Source: Pseudolysinimonas_A sp039912695
GTDB lineage: Bacteria; Actinomycetota; Actinomycetes; Actinomycetales; Microbacteriaceae
NCBI RefSeq assembly: GCF_039912695.1
Contig: NZ_JBDSPJ010000014.1
Location: 124,001-188,000 of the forward strand
DNA: 64,000 bases
Reading direction: 5' to 3'
Below are positions 39,979 to 48,834 of this stretch, piece by piece. Position numbers and translations under genes: made by a program. The notes under the pieces were generated by a model that saw only the letters and a program-made list of their open reading frames with translations, was not told where the DNA came from and did no database searches. Position 1 is the first letter of the stretch. The number at the start of each line of letters is the position of its first letter.

Positions 39979-42909
39979 TTAGGGCTTGAGCAGCAGGGTC
40001 TTGATTTCGAACGGCCCAAAGCGGAGTTCGTTCAGGTCGGCGTCAGCGGTGGATCGCTCGAGCAGATCGGTTTCGGTCACCTGGCTGTGCGGCAGGGTCG
40101 TGCGCAGCGACGTCGTGGTCGCTGCGCCGAGGCTCTCGTACATCCGGATCACCGCTCCCTCGCCGTCTTCGGCAGGCTTGATGGTTTCGATGATGACAGC
40201 AGGATTGCTCGCTGTCGCGATCGAATCGAACGACACCCCCGAACGAACGAGGAGCGGGTTGTTCATCCGGTAGCCGTCGCGGATCACCGCCGTGAGATCA
40301 CCCGTGGCGAACGGCCGGAAGGCGTAGCTGAATTCATGGCTGCCGCGGTCGGCGGTCTTGTCGGGAAACGTGGGCGACCGCAGCAGGTTCAGGCTGAGCA
40401 GGCCGCTCTTGGCGCGGTGGCCATACTTCGAGTCATTGAGCAGCGCGAATCCGCCGTCGGCATCTTCAGTCGCGATCCACTTGTGGGCGCAGATCTCGAA
40501 CTGCGCCGTCTCGACGTCGGTCTTTTCGGTCGTCGGGCGTTCGATATGGCCGAACTGGATCTCGCTCTTCGACGTCTCGCCGTAGTGAGTTGGCCGGAAG
40601 TCGGCGCGCAGCATCCGGTGCGTCTCGTGCCAGTCGACGTGCGTCTCGATTCGCACCAGCGGGCTGCCGGCTTCGACCACGATGCGTTGCTCGATGCGTG
40701 AGCGGCGGAACCGGTAGACCTGCCGTCGCATCGCCGTCGGCCCGTCGACGAAGGTTTCGACCTGCGACGGCCGCAGCACGCGCGGGGAGCGCTTGAGGTA
40801 GCCCTGCCCGATCTCCCAGGCGTCGAACGGCCACTGGTAGGGGTCGCGGTGCAGCACCAGGCGGTTGAGGCCGGCACCCGCGTGCTCATTCCCGACGGCA
40901 TCGAGGCACGAGACGATCTCACCGGTCGGTCCAAAGCGCAGGGTCAGGATGTCGTTGCCGAGCAGGTCGCCTTCGGCGATGAGGGTCGGCACCTCAGCCA
41001 GCGGTTCAAGCGGAGCCGCAGCGTACGGCTCGACCCGGGCGCGATACCAGGTGTCTCCGACGCGCAGCAGCTCGTCGCGCGGAACGCCGGTCAAGTTGAG
41101 CGTCCCGAGTTGTTCGCCCGCGTGCGGCAGCAGCGCTACGAACTCCTCCGAGATCACGTCGAGTTCGCCCGCGATGCGGCTCAGCGTCTCGCGGGCCTCT
41201 CGGCTCACGCGGGCGATCGAAGAGCCGGGCAGGATGTCGTGAAAGTGGTGCAGCAGCAGGTCGCGCCACAGCTGCTCGAGTCGCACGCGCGTGGGTTGGC
41301 CGACCGCCGCCGCGAGTGCCTCGGTCTGGTGCATCGTGCGTTCGGCGATGCGATTGAGCCGTTTGATCGCGCCGTTCGTCGTGTAGGTGCCCTGGTGCGC
41401 CTCGAGATAGAGCTCGCCGCGAAAGCGGTGGCGAATGTCGAGGAGCTCCAGCCGTCGAAAGAAGTCGGCTGCGCGCGAATACATCACTCGGGGCAGTCCC
41501 CGCAGGTTGGCTTCACGGGAGGTGACTTCGTGGTGGATCTCTCCCGGCCCGCCGCCACCGTCGCCCGAACCGTAGACCAGCAGAGCCGCGCCGAGGTCCT
41601 TCTCGGGATACTTCTTCAACCCGGCCAGGAGCCCGTCGGCAGCGCCGCGCGAGTTGTAGTCGCCTTCGGGCGGCATGTGTACGAGCACGGTCGAGCCGTC
41701 GATGCCCTCCCAGGTGAAGGTGCGGAAGGGGTGGTCGTTGAGTTTGTTCCAGGCGAGCTTGATCGTCTGAAACCAGTCCATCCCGCTCTTCTTCAGAATC
41801 TGTGGCAGTGCACCGGTGTAGCCGAAGGTGTCGGGCAGCCAGCAGAGCCGCAGGTCGTCGTCGGTCAGAGCGAACTCTTCTTGCAGAAACCGCCGGCCGA
41901 TCAGCGCTTGGCGCACGAGAGACTCACCACCGGGCATATTGGTGTCGGTCTCAACCCAGAACGAACCCTGCAGTTCGAGCCGTCCGGCAGCGACAGCGTG
42001 CTTCATGCGCGCGAAGAGGTCGGGATGACGCTCCTTCATCCACTGCATCTGCTGCGGTTGTGAGGTGCCGTAGATGTAACCGGGGCGGTCCTCAATCGAG
42101 GCGAGAGCTCGCGTGTAGGTGCGTGCGGCCTTGCGGCGCGTCTCACGCAGGGGCCAGAGCCACGCCATGTCGAGGTGCCCGTGGCCAACGGCGCTGTACA
42201 GAAACTCGGAGGTCGACGGCTTCGCAAGCGGTGCCGCGAGCACCAGTCGGGCGTTCGCGAGGTCGCCCTCCTCCACGTGCGCCCAGGCCGTGTCGAGATC
42301 GATCCGCAGCTCCGTGGCGAGTTCGGCATCTTCGGTCACCCCGGCGAGAACCGTGAGGGTGAGGTAGTCGTAGTAGAGCGCGAACGCCTCGTCGTCGCGC
42401 ACCGCGAGATGAGCGCCCCGGAATCTGCCCTTTCCTACCGCGTAAATGATGTAGCCGTTGTGCGCGACGTCGGCGAAGAACTCGACGCGGTCGCCCGAGG
42501 TGTCGATTCGACGTATGGGACGGTACGCACCCCCGCTGTGCGGCAGGTCGCCCTGCTGGAACGCGGTGGTGACAGCATCCAGAATCGTTCCGTCGGCGGC
42601 GTGTACCAACCCTTCGCCGCGGATGCCGAGCATCACCACGAGGTTGTCGCGCGGGGTGCCCGGCGGGATCTCGCCGCTGACGTGCAGCCAGGCGCAGTCG
42701 AGCACCTTGCCGTACGACGCGCCCCGACGGATCGGCCGAAACGCGCGCCCCGGAAGTTCGTCGAACGTGATCGGCTCAGGCGAGCGCAGAACTTCCGCGT
42801 GCAGCTCGCCCACGGTGCGGTAGATCAGCTTCCGGATGCGGCGCAACCGCCGGTACTCCTTGGGCTGCTGAGCCGCGATGCCGAACAGCCAATTTGCGAA
42901 TCCACGCAT
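39979..42909 (-). CDS. Alpha-mannosidase, glycoside hydrolase family 38
   Basis: 976 residues, the usual bacterial GH38 length. The catalytic domain has GHGHLDMAWLWPLRETRRKA (zinc ligands H and D), WLPDTFGYTGALPQILKKSG (nucleophile aspartate), FTWEGIDGSTVLVHMPP and YRGELYLEAHQGTYTTNG-type RGELYLEAHQGTYTTNGAIK. The middle domain and C-terminal beta-sandwich (DWHETHRMLRADF) complete the family architecture. No signal peptide, so it acts on imported mannosides in the cytoplasm, probably brought in by the symporter encoded 15 bp downstream. Overproduced products would be mannose or alpha-mannosyl oligosaccharide fragments. Confidence 0.95.
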   Translation of the reverse strand: MRGFANWLFGIAAQQPKEYRRLRRIRKLIYRTVGELHAEVLRSPEPITFDELPGRAFRPIRRGASYGKVLDCAWLHVSGEIPPGTPRDNLVVMLGIRGEGLVHAADGTILDAVTTAFQQGDLPHSGGAYRPIRRIDTSGDRVEFFADVAHNGYIIYAVGKGRFRGAHLAVRDDEAFALYYDYLTLTVLAGVTEDAELATELRIDLDTAWAHVEEGDLANARLVLAAPLAKPSTSEFLYSAVGHGHLDMAWLWPLRETRRKAARTYTRALASIEDRPGYIYGTSQPQQMQWMKERHPDLFARMKHAVAAGRLELQGSFWVETDTNMPGGESLVRQALIGRRFLQEEFALTDDDLRLCWLPDTFGYTGALPQILKKSGMDWFQTIKLAWNKLNDHPFRTFTWEGIDGSTVLVHMPPEGDYNSRGAADGLLAGLKKYPEKDLGAALLVYGSGDGGGGPGEIHHEVTSREANLRGLPRVMYSRAADFFRRLELLDIRHRFRGELYLEAHQGTYTTNGAIKRLNRIAERTMHQTEALAAAVGQPTRVRLEQLWRDLLLHHFHDILPGSSIARVSREARETLSRIAGELDVISEEFVALLPHAGEQLGTLNLTGVPRDELLRVGDTWYRARVEPYAAAPLEPLAEVPTLIAEGDLLGNDILTLRFGPTGEIVSCLDAVGNEHAGAGLNRLVLHRDPYQWPFDAWEIGQGYLKRSPRVLRPSQVETFVDGPTAMRRQVYRFRRSRIEQRIVVEAGSPLVRIETHVDWHETHRMLRADFRPTHYGETSKSEIQFGHIERPTTEKTDVETAQFEICAHKWIATEDADGGFALLNDSKYGHRAKSGLLSLNLLRSPTFPDKTADRGSHEFSYAFRPFATGDLTAVIRDGYRMNNPLLVRSGVSFDSIATASNPAVIIETIKPAEDGEGAVIRMYESLGAATTTSLRTTLPHSQVTETDLLERSTADADLNELRFGPFEIKTLLLKP

Positions 42910-42948
42910 GCATCACATCTTGGCCTAGAGCACCGCGGCGCGACCCGC

Positions 42949-43605
42949 TTAGTGCATCGCGGTGAACCGAGCGCGGTGGTGAGCGCCGTTCTCGATCTCG
43001 TCGACGATCGCGATGGCCAGGTCGTCGGCCGAGATCGTCGAACCGCCGTCGGCATCCGTAAGCAGCACGTCGCCACCGAGCTGGTAGCGACCCTTCGACG
43101 GGGTGCCGAGCCACGACCCGAAGTCCCGCGGCGGGCTGACGTAGAACCAGTCGAGTGTTTCCGGCGTCGCTTTGAGTGTCTCAAGCACCCGAATCCCGGT
43201 TTCGACCTCGGGCTTGACGTCGTCAGGGATGTGCTCCTTCGAAACGTCCCACAGGGTGGGGCCGCCCTCTTCGGTCTGGAGTGAGGACGCTCCGCCAACG
43301 AATCCCAGACGGGTCGGGATGCCGGGGTGCCCGAGTCGCGCGATCAGCCCGTCGATCACGGCGTCGAGTTGCTGAGCCATGTCGCCGCGCGGCGACATGG
43401 CGCTCACCACGACATCTCGGCCCGGCAGAACTGCGTCGAGTACGGCGGCGTCGAGGGCCGAGCCGGTGACGTAGTGGACACCGTCGATCGGAGATTCGGA
43501 TGCCGACCGGCTGACCGAGGTCACCTCGTGTCCGCGCTTGGCGGCCTCTGCGACGATCGCCGCTCCGGCGTAGCCGGTGCCCCCGAGAACTGTGATGCGT
43601 GCCAT
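42949..43605 (-). CDS. NmrA/SDR-like NAD(P)-binding protein
   Basis: 218 residues. N-terminal Rossmann motif VLGGTGYAGAAIVAEAAKRG (GGTGYAG), then VVVSAMSPRG and a C-terminal DDLAIAIVDEIENGAH. This is the atypical SDR/NmrA-like family found with azoreductase-type or redox-stress regulators. It is divergent from the HxlR regulator (97 bp between starts), the usual arrangement in which an HxlR protein controls the redox enzyme. The substrate is not known. Confidence 0.85.
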   Translation of the reverse strand: MARITVLGGTGYAGAAIVAEAAKRGHEVTSVSRSASESPIDGVHYVTGSALDAAVLDAVLPGRDVVVSAMSPRGDMAQQLDAVIDGLIARLGHPGIPTRLGFVGGASSLQTEEGGPTLWDVSKEHIPDDVKPEVETGIRVLETLKATPETLDWFYVSPPRDFGSWLGTPSKGRYQLGGDVLLTDADGGSTISADDLAIAIVDEIENGAHHRARFTAMH

Positions 43606-43702
43606 GAAATCTTCCTTTACTCTCTATTGGTTACTCATGTACGGTACGACGAGTTGGGCATCCGCGGAAGTACGCACTTTGCAGTAAGGAAGGAACACAA
43701 CG

Positions 43703-44071
43703 GTGACCACCTCACCCGCACGCGAGATCTGGAACCCGTATCGCCCCGACTGCCCGTCGCGGCGCCTGCTTGACCGGATCGGCGATCGCTGGACCGTCCT
43801 CATTGTCGGAGCGCTGGATGCCGGACCGACGCGGTTTTCGGCAATCGGTACCCGTGTGGGCGGCATCTCGCAGAAGATGCTGGCTCAGACACTTCGTGGC
43901 CTCGAGGCCGACGGGCTCGTTAACCGCACCGCGTACGCCGAGGTGCCGCCCCGCGTTGAATACGAACTGACCGCGCTCGGTCGCTCACTGCAGGTACCCC
44001 TGCAGGCTCTCGAAGACTGGGCGGTCGAGAACATGTCTCGGGTCGCCGAGCACCAGAAGGCCGCTAGCTAA
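43703..44071 (+). CDS. HxlR family transcriptional regulator
   Basis: 122 residues, GTG start after AAGGAAGG. The single winged-helix HxlR domain is complete: CPSRRLLDRIGDRWTVLIVG, then RFSAIGTRVGGISQKMLAQT, LRGLEADGLVNRTAYAEVPP and VEYELTALGRSL. There is a single cysteine near the N terminus (DCPSRR), as in redox- or electrophile-sensing HxlR proteins; sensing by it is inference. Divergent from the NmrA-like gene, which it likely regulates together with itself. Confidence 0.93.
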   Translation: MTTSPAREIWNPYRPDCPSRRLLDRIGDRWTVLIVGALDAGPTRFSAIGTRVGGISQKMLAQTLRGLEADGLVNRTAYAEVPPRVEYELTALGRSLQVPLQALEDWAVENMSRVAEHQKAAS

Positions 44072-44097
44072 AGGTTCAGAGTTCACGGTTAACGGGA

Positions 44098-44130
44098 GAT
44101 GCCCCGGAACCGGGGAGGTTCCGGGGCATC
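44098..44130 (+). terminator. Strong bidirectional terminator
   Basis: GATGCCCCGGAACC and GGTTCCGGGGCATC form a perfect 14-bp stem with a 5-base loop. It sits between the converging HxlR gene (plus) and the 86-residue gene (minus). Confidence 0.85.
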
Positions 44131-44149
44131 CCGGGTGCTGTCGCCGCGC

Positions 44150-44410
44150 TCATCGCGAGGTGATCAGCAGGTGCCGCGCGCGAGCCCAGGTGAGTTCGCG
44201 AGTGTGGCGGGCCGACTCGTTCGCGTACCGACGAGAGATTTCCTCGCGGGGCAGCGCATACCGGCGACGGCCGTAGGTGATGAGAAGCAGCCCGAGGTGC
44301 AGAGCCAATCTGTCGAGGGCAGTCGGGCGCCGAGTATTCGCGTGCTGCGAGATCGGGCGCGACAACTCGTCGAGTTGGTGCGGCGGGTGGGCGTACAGCG
44401 TGGATGACAT
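44150..44410 (-). CDS. Small basic protein of unknown function
   Basis: 86 residues. The central segment ALDRLALHLGLLLITYGRRR is an amphipathic or membrane helix followed by a basic cluster, and the C-terminal half is Arg-rich (ISRRYANESARHTREL). Similar short proteins with RLALxxGLxLxxxGRR are common in Microbacteriaceae from memory. GTGAGGAAA precedes the ATG. A 27-residue ORF with its own strong ribosome binding site lies upstream in the same direction. Function unknown. Confidence 0.7.
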   Translation of the reverse strand: MSSTLYAHPPHQLDELSRPISQHANTRRPTALDRLALHLGLLLITYGRRRYALPREEISRRYANESARHTRELTWARARHLLITSR

Positions 44411-44532
44411 GGGGTTTTCCTCACAGGAGAGATTCGAGTCGAGACAGGGAGATCCGCTGACTGCCGATGAGGCAAGAGACGGACCTGGGCTTCGCGTGCG
44501 CCGCCACCGTGAAGCCGGCGGCGAGAAAGCCG

Positions 44533-44616
44533 CTAGTTCTGACCGGTGAGGACGCCGACGAAGCCGGCAGTGCGCGTGCGGAATGGAGTCATTCCTGCGA
44601 GGTTCGCGTTCAACAT
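44533..44616 (-). CDS. 27-residue ORF with strong ribosome binding site
   Basis: Encodes MLNANLAGMTPFRTRTAGF followed by VGVLTGQN and TAG. AAGGAG lies 6 bp before the ATG (AAGGAGCCGAGC-ATG), stronger than most sites in the window. It starts 123 bp upstream of the 86-residue gene in the same direction and may be its leader peptide or a small protein. The 428-bp gap (44411-44838) before the phytochrome gene otherwise holds only the promoters of these divergent units. No family recognised; coding is supported by start context only. Confidence 0.45.
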   Translation of the reverse strand: MLNANLAGMTPFRTRTAGFVGVLTGQN

Positions 44617-44838
44617 GCTCGGCTCCTTTCTTGAGATCGGCGGGATGCGCTTACTGCGCTCCGCCAACCTACCGACCTGGGTATCCGAGGATCAAGGGCC
44701 ACACACCCGAATGCGGCCCGAACTTCATATCGGATCGGTAACGGATGGCCGTCTTTTACATTGCATCGAACACCCGTCCCGCCGGGTGATACCTTCGACT
44801 CCACCGGTCCCAGAACCTGATCGCAGACGGAGCCTGAG

Positions 44839-46770
44839 ATGGATCCCGCCGAACTCGCCACCGATGCTGCCGAGATTGCGCGCCTTGTGGAGTGCGCGAA
44901 AGAACTCATCCGCACGCCGGGGGCGATTCAGTCCCACGGCTCCCTGCTGGCCATTGATGTCGAGACCTCGACCGTCGTGGTTGCGAGCGAGAACGCCGCG
45001 AGCTGGTTAGGCCGCACCCTCGACCAGCCGGGCAGCGAAGCTCTGGCCGAAATCGTCGCGAGCGGGAGCTATGTCGACCCGGTGCGGCTGGACTGGGAGG
45101 GCGTTGAGTCGGATGCCATCGTGCATCGCGTCGATCGATTGGTCGTCGTCGAGTTCGAGCCCGCTATTGCGGGTCACGAATACGCACGCACCTCGGTCGT
45201 CAGCGCAATCCAGCGGTTGTCGGCCATCACCGACATCGGCGAGCTGCGCCGCACCGCGACCGCCTCGATTCGCGAGATCACCGGATTCGACCGCGTGACG
45301 ATGTACCACTTCCATTCGGACGGACACGGGGAGATCGTGGCCGAAGACCGGCATCCCGATCTGGAGCCATACCTCGGCCTGCATTTTCCGGCGTCGGATA
45401 TCCCGACTCAGGCGCGCGAACTGTATGCCTCCAAACTGTGTCGGGCGATCGTTTCGACGACCGAGCCCGTGATCCCGCTCGTCTCATTGGGGGGTGACAA
45501 GCGCGTTCTCGATCTCAGCAACGCGGAACTGCGCAGCATCTCGCCCTATCACGTCGCCTACATGCGCAATATGGGGCAGGCCTCGACGGTGACCTGGTCG
45601 ATCCTCGACCACGGACGACTGATCGGGATGATTACCTGCGCGCATCGCACCCCCCGCCGGCTCCCGGTGTTGATGCGCCGTGCCATCGAAGTGCTCGCCG
45701 GGCAGGTCGGGTTGCAGCTCTCGGCGATGACCGAGATCGCGCAGCTGCGCCACACCATTGAAATCCGCGAGCGCCGCGCCGCCCTTCTGGCTCCGCTCTA
45801 CGCGTCCGACGACATCGCCACGGCACTGCTGGGCGGGGTTCGCACGGTTCTCGACCTGGTACCGGCTGACGGTGTTCTGGTGAGCCTCGCGGGCGAGACG
45901 CGCAGTGCCGGCGTGGTGCCGCCACTCGACGGGGTGGAGCGAGCCCTGGCGATCATGGGGGAAGGCGTATTCACGACCGAATGTGTCACGGCTGAGCACC
46001 CCGAACTAGCCTCGTTGCTGCCCGGAGTCGCCGGCCTCCTCGCCGTTCCGCTCGGCGCAGACGGCAGCCATCTCTTGTTCTTCCGGGGCGAAGAGGCTCG
46101 CGAGGTGAGCTGGCTCGGCGACCCGGGTGCAGCGAACCGCGCCGACCAGTTCTCGCCGCGTGCGTCATTCGCGAGCTGGAAGCAAAGCGTGCGGGATCGG
46201 TGCCAACCCTGGGGAACCCTGCGTGAGGAGGCGACAGAACTCGGCAGCGACCTCGAGGATGCGCTCAAGAGGCGCGCCGAGGCCCGGCTCGCTGAGCTCG
46301 CGATGCGCGACGCTCTGACCGGCCTCTACAACCGGCGCTATCTGCTTCAACGGCTCGAATCGTCGCCGCCTCCGGGGTCCGACGACACGGCGATGCTCTT
46401 CATCGATCTCGACGATTTCAAGCTCATCAACGACGTACATGGCCACGACGTCGGGGATGGAGTCATCCTCGAGATCGCCCGACGGCTGCTTGCCAATTCG
46501 CGTCCCCAAGACATCATCGTGCGGCTCGGCGGCGACGAGTTCGTCGTGTTGTGCGACGGGGTGACGCGCGATCGCGCACAGGCGCTCGCCGAACGCCTGG
46601 TGCGCGCGATCTCGATGCCGGTTCTCGTCGGGGCAATCGTGGTGGAGATCACCGGCTCGTGCGGCGTCGTCGTGGCGGGTGACGATTCGCCGCGGGAGAA
46701 TCTGATCGAGGCGGCCGACGCCGCGATGTACCGGGCAAAGCGCGCTGGGCGCAATCGCGTGTCGAGCTAG
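44839..46770 (+). CDS. Bacteriophytochrome-type diguanylate cyclase (PAS-GAF-PHY-GGDEF)
   Basis: 643 residues. The N-terminal C19 sits at the biliverdin-attachment position, nine residues before PG in LIRTPGAIQSHG. The GAF domain (about 130-300) has PASDIP (184-189), with the pyrrole-interacting D187, and SPYHVAYMRNMGQAS with H238. The PHY domain has the tongue motif PRASF (440-444) followed by W and PW. The C-terminal GGDEF domain starts at DALTGLYNRRYL; RLGGDEF (562-568) is intact and R555-x2-D558 forms the inhibitory I-site exactly five residues upstream. So a red/far-red sensor controlling c-di-GMP synthesis. No heme oxygenase gene is in the window. GGAGCCTGAG precedes the ATG. Confidence 0.92.
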   Translation: MDPAELATDAAEIARLVECAKELIRTPGAIQSHGSLLAIDVETSTVVVASENAASWLGRTLDQPGSEALAEIVASGSYVDPVRLDWEGVESDAIVHRVDRLVVVEFEPAIAGHEYARTSVVSAIQRLSAITDIGELRRTATASIREITGFDRVTMYHFHSDGHGEIVAEDRHPDLEPYLGLHFPASDIPTQARELYASKLCRAIVSTTEPVIPLVSLGGDKRVLDLSNAELRSISPYHVAYMRNMGQASTVTWSILDHGRLIGMITCAHRTPRRLPVLMRRAIEVLAGQVGLQLSAMTEIAQLRHTIEIRERRAALLAPLYASDDIATALLGGVRTVLDLVPADGVLVSLAGETRSAGVVPPLDGVERALAIMGEGVFTTECVTAEHPELASLLPGVAGLLAVPLGADGSHLLFFRGEEAREVSWLGDPGAANRADQFSPRASFASWKQSVRDRCQPWGTLREEATELGSDLEDALKRRAEARLAELAMRDALTGLYNRRYLLQRLESSPPPGSDDTAMLFIDLDDFKLINDVHGHDVGDGVILEIARRLLANSRPQDIIVRLGGDEFVVLCDGVTRDRAQALAERLVRAISMPVLVGAIVVEITGSCGVVVAGDDSPRENLIEAADAAMYRAKRAGRNRVSS

Positions 46771-46782
46771 GCGCGTCGGCGT

Positions 46783-48198
46783 TCAACCGCGCCGGTAGGT
46801 CTCCAGCAGCCGCAACCAGACCTCGCTGAGAGTCGGGTAGGACGGCACCGCGTGCCACAAGCGATCCAGCGGAACCTCGCCGACGATCGCGATAGTCGCG
46901 GCATGGATCATCTCCCCAACGCCGGAACCGACCAGGGTCATCCCGAGAAGAACGTGCCGGTCCTCGTCGACGATCGCTCGAGCGCTGCCGACATAGTCGT
47001 CGGCCTGCACGGTCGCTCCGGCGAGCCACGAGAGGTCGTAGTCGACGACTCGGATGCGGTGGCCCGCCTTCTCGGCAGCTGCGGCGGTCAAACCGACCGC
47101 GGCGACCTCGGGATCGGTGAACGTCACCTGCGGAACCGCGGCGGCATCGGCGGTCGCCACGTGACGCCCCCAGCGTGCGTCATCGACGGCTCGTCCGGTC
47201 GCCCGGGCCGCGATCACATCGCCGGCAGCGCGCGCCTGGTACTTGCCCTGGTGGGTGAGCAGGGTGCGATCGTTGACGTCGCCAACGGCGTACAGCCAGT
47301 CGTATCCGCGCACCAGCATCGTGTCGTCGACGTCGAGAAATTCGCCCGGCGTCAGCCCGATCGTCTCGACTCCGAGGTCGCCCGTGCGGGCGATGCGTCC
47401 GGTCGCGACGAGCACCTGTGCGCCGCGCACTTCGCTGCCGTCCGAAAGGGTCAGAACCCCGTCGTGCCCATCGGGGCGGGCGCTCACGGCATCGACGCCG
47501 GTCTTCACGGTGACCCCTCGAGCGGTGAGGGCTGCGGCCACGAGTTCACCCGCGAACGGCTCCTGGGTACTCAGCAGGCCGCCACGCGCGATTACCGTCA
47601 CCTCGCTGCCGAGGTCGCAGTAGGCGGTCGCCATCTCGAGGCCAACCACTCCGCCCCCGAGCACGACCAGGCTCGGGGGCGCGGCCCGCGCGCTGGTGGC
47701 TTCACGGCTGGTCCATGGTTGCAGGTCGAGCAGACCGGGGATGTCGGGAAGCAGTGCCGCGCTGCCGGTAGCGATCGCGACGGCATGACGCGCGGTGAGC
47801 TCGATCACGGTGCCGTCCGCCGCCGTCACGGTGAGCTGTTTGACCCCCGTTATGCGTGCGTGACCACGGATGGTGTCGATGCCGGCGCCGTCGGCCCAGG
47901 TGACCTGCGAGGAGTCGTCCCAGTCGTGCACGACCTTGTCGCGACGTGCGAAGACTTCGGAGGGGTCGACGACGCCGGGGCTCGACACCCCCTGAACTGC
48001 GGACGCGGCGCGAACGGCGGCTCCCGCCCGCAGCAGAGCCTTGGATGGCATGCAGGCCCAGAACGAGCACTCGCCGCCGACGAGTTCCGCCTCCACCATC
48101 GCGACCTTCAGGCCGCCCTGTGTCGCGTAGTCGGCGACGTTTTCGCCCACCGCTCCCGCGCCAACCACGACGAGGTCGTACTCGCGGCGATCAGTCAT
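46783..48198 (-). CDS. FAD-dependent pyridine nucleotide-disulfide oxidoreductase
   Basis: 471 residues from the ATG at 48198. FAD-binding VVGAGAVGENVADYA, the redox disulfide GGECSFWACMPSKALLR (Cys-x4-Cys), NAD-binding VVLGGGVVGLEMATAY, a second FAD contact YAVGDVNDR, and C-terminal dimerisation residues ending in the HAVPSYPTLSEVW motif that carries the catalytic His-x4-E-like region (H-AVPSYPT-E). It belongs to the dihydrolipoyl dehydrogenase/mercuric reductase group, but CSFWAC replaces the usual CxNVGC, and no partner E2 or merP gene is near. It may be a mycothione-reductase-like or other thiol reductase. It starts 10 bp after the upstream DUF7882 stop. Confidence 0.88.
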   Translation of the reverse strand: MTDRREYDLVVVGAGAVGENVADYATQGGLKVAMVEAELVGGECSFWACMPSKALLRAGAAVRAASAVQGVSSPGVVDPSEVFARRDKVVHDWDDSSQVTWADGAGIDTIRGHARITGVKQLTVTAADGTVIELTARHAVAIATGSAALLPDIPGLLDLQPWTSREATSARAAPPSLVVLGGGVVGLEMATAYCDLGSEVTVIARGGLLSTQEPFAGELVAAALTARGVTVKTGVDAVSARPDGHDGVLTLSDGSEVRGAQVLVATGRIARTGDLGVETIGLTPGEFLDVDDTMLVRGYDWLYAVGDVNDRTLLTHQGKYQARAAGDVIAARATGRAVDDARWGRHVATADAAAVPQVTFTDPEVAAVGLTAAAAEKAGHRIRVVDYDLSWLAGATVQADDYVGSARAIVDEDRHVLLGMTLVGSGVGEMIHAATIAIVGEVPLDRLWHAVPSYPTLSEVWLRLLETYRRG

Positions 48199-48208
48199 CG
48201 GCGGCAAC

Positions 48209-48529
48209 TCAGGACGAGGGGGCGCGCTCGGGTTCGGGAAAGATCCGCATGCCCGCGGTTGTGTTCGCGGAATCGATCATTTCATCGAGCCACTGACGGT
48301 TGATCTGGGCGGTTAGCGTGGCCTGCGACGGTTTCGTCTCGAACACAAACCTGAGGGTCGAGGCTGAGCTGATCCAGAGCGTCGAGCGTCCGGCGCCTTC
48401 CTCATCAAAGGTCAGCGCGAAACTCTCGTGGCGTCGCAACTTCGCCAACACGACCAGTTCGACATGCGCGAGGGTACGGTCGTCGAGCTCGAAGGTCGCG
48501 GGCGGGGAGCCGTAGTGCAGTGATCCCAT
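48209..48529 (-). CDS. DUF7882-like small protein, copy 1
   Basis: 106 residues, starting MGSLHYGSPPATFELDDRTL and continuing LAHVELVVLAKLRRHESFAL, then GRSTLWISSASTLRFVF and a C-terminal LNxxW-like NRQWLDEMIDSANTTAGM. It is homologous to the gene at 51240-51557 (both carry LAH-x-VV, KLRR, WIS-S and SAN-x-GG/AGM). Such proteins are typical of Microbacteriaceae and are sometimes mislabelled as DNA ligase; no function is known. It lies upstream of the disulfide reductase in the same direction and is divergent from the 88-residue gene. Confidence 0.7.
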   Translation of the reverse strand: MGSLHYGSPPATFELDDRTLAHVELVVLAKLRRHESFALTFDEEGAGRSTLWISSASTLRFVFETKPSQATLTAQINRQWLDEMIDSANTTAGMRIFPEPERAPSS

Positions 48530-48567
48530 TTGAGGTTGATCCTACGACCCCGAGGTAGCCTGGCCCG

Positions 48568-48834
48568 ATGACGATCGTCAATCGCCTGACCGTAGATGGT
48601 CGCGACTACTTCCTCCCCGAACCGGTGACAGAGCTCAAGGCCAGCATCCTGACCGCGATCCAGGCGGGTGGCGGGTATGTCAACATCCCTCCGCTGCGAG
48701 GCGGCCCGGGCATCGACATCCTGTTCTCGCCCGGCATGCCGGTGACCTGGTCGCAGATCGATGTCGGCAGCGAGTCGCCGGCGGAGGATGACGCGCTCGC
48801 CGCACCCGGCGCCGAAGACAGTTACGGCATCTAG
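48568..48834 (+). CDS. Small conserved protein of unknown function (88 aa)
   Basis: Starts MTIVNRLTVDGRDYFLPEPV and continues ELKASILTAIQAGGGYVNIP, giving a beta-alpha-beta pattern with an acidic Ala/Glu/Asp C-terminal tail ending DSYGI. The Leu/Ile/Val spacing and the acidic tail suggest a small cytoplasmic protein. It is divergent from DUF7882 copy 1 (38 bp) and abuts the stop of the SDR gene. No family recognised with confidence. Confidence 0.6.
   Translation: MTIVNRLTVDGRDYFLPEPVTELKASILTAIQAGGGYVNIPPLRGGPGIDILFSPGMPVTWSQIDVGSESPAEDDALAAPGAEDSYGI

Noticed and set aside
46783..48198. Mercuric reductase or dihydrolipoamide dehydrogenase as a specific name
   Set aside because: No N-terminal HMA domain, no C-terminal mercury cysteines, no mer or 2-oxoacid dehydrogenase genes nearby, and the disulfide motif (CSFWAC) differs from both. 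Only the superfamily call is supported.
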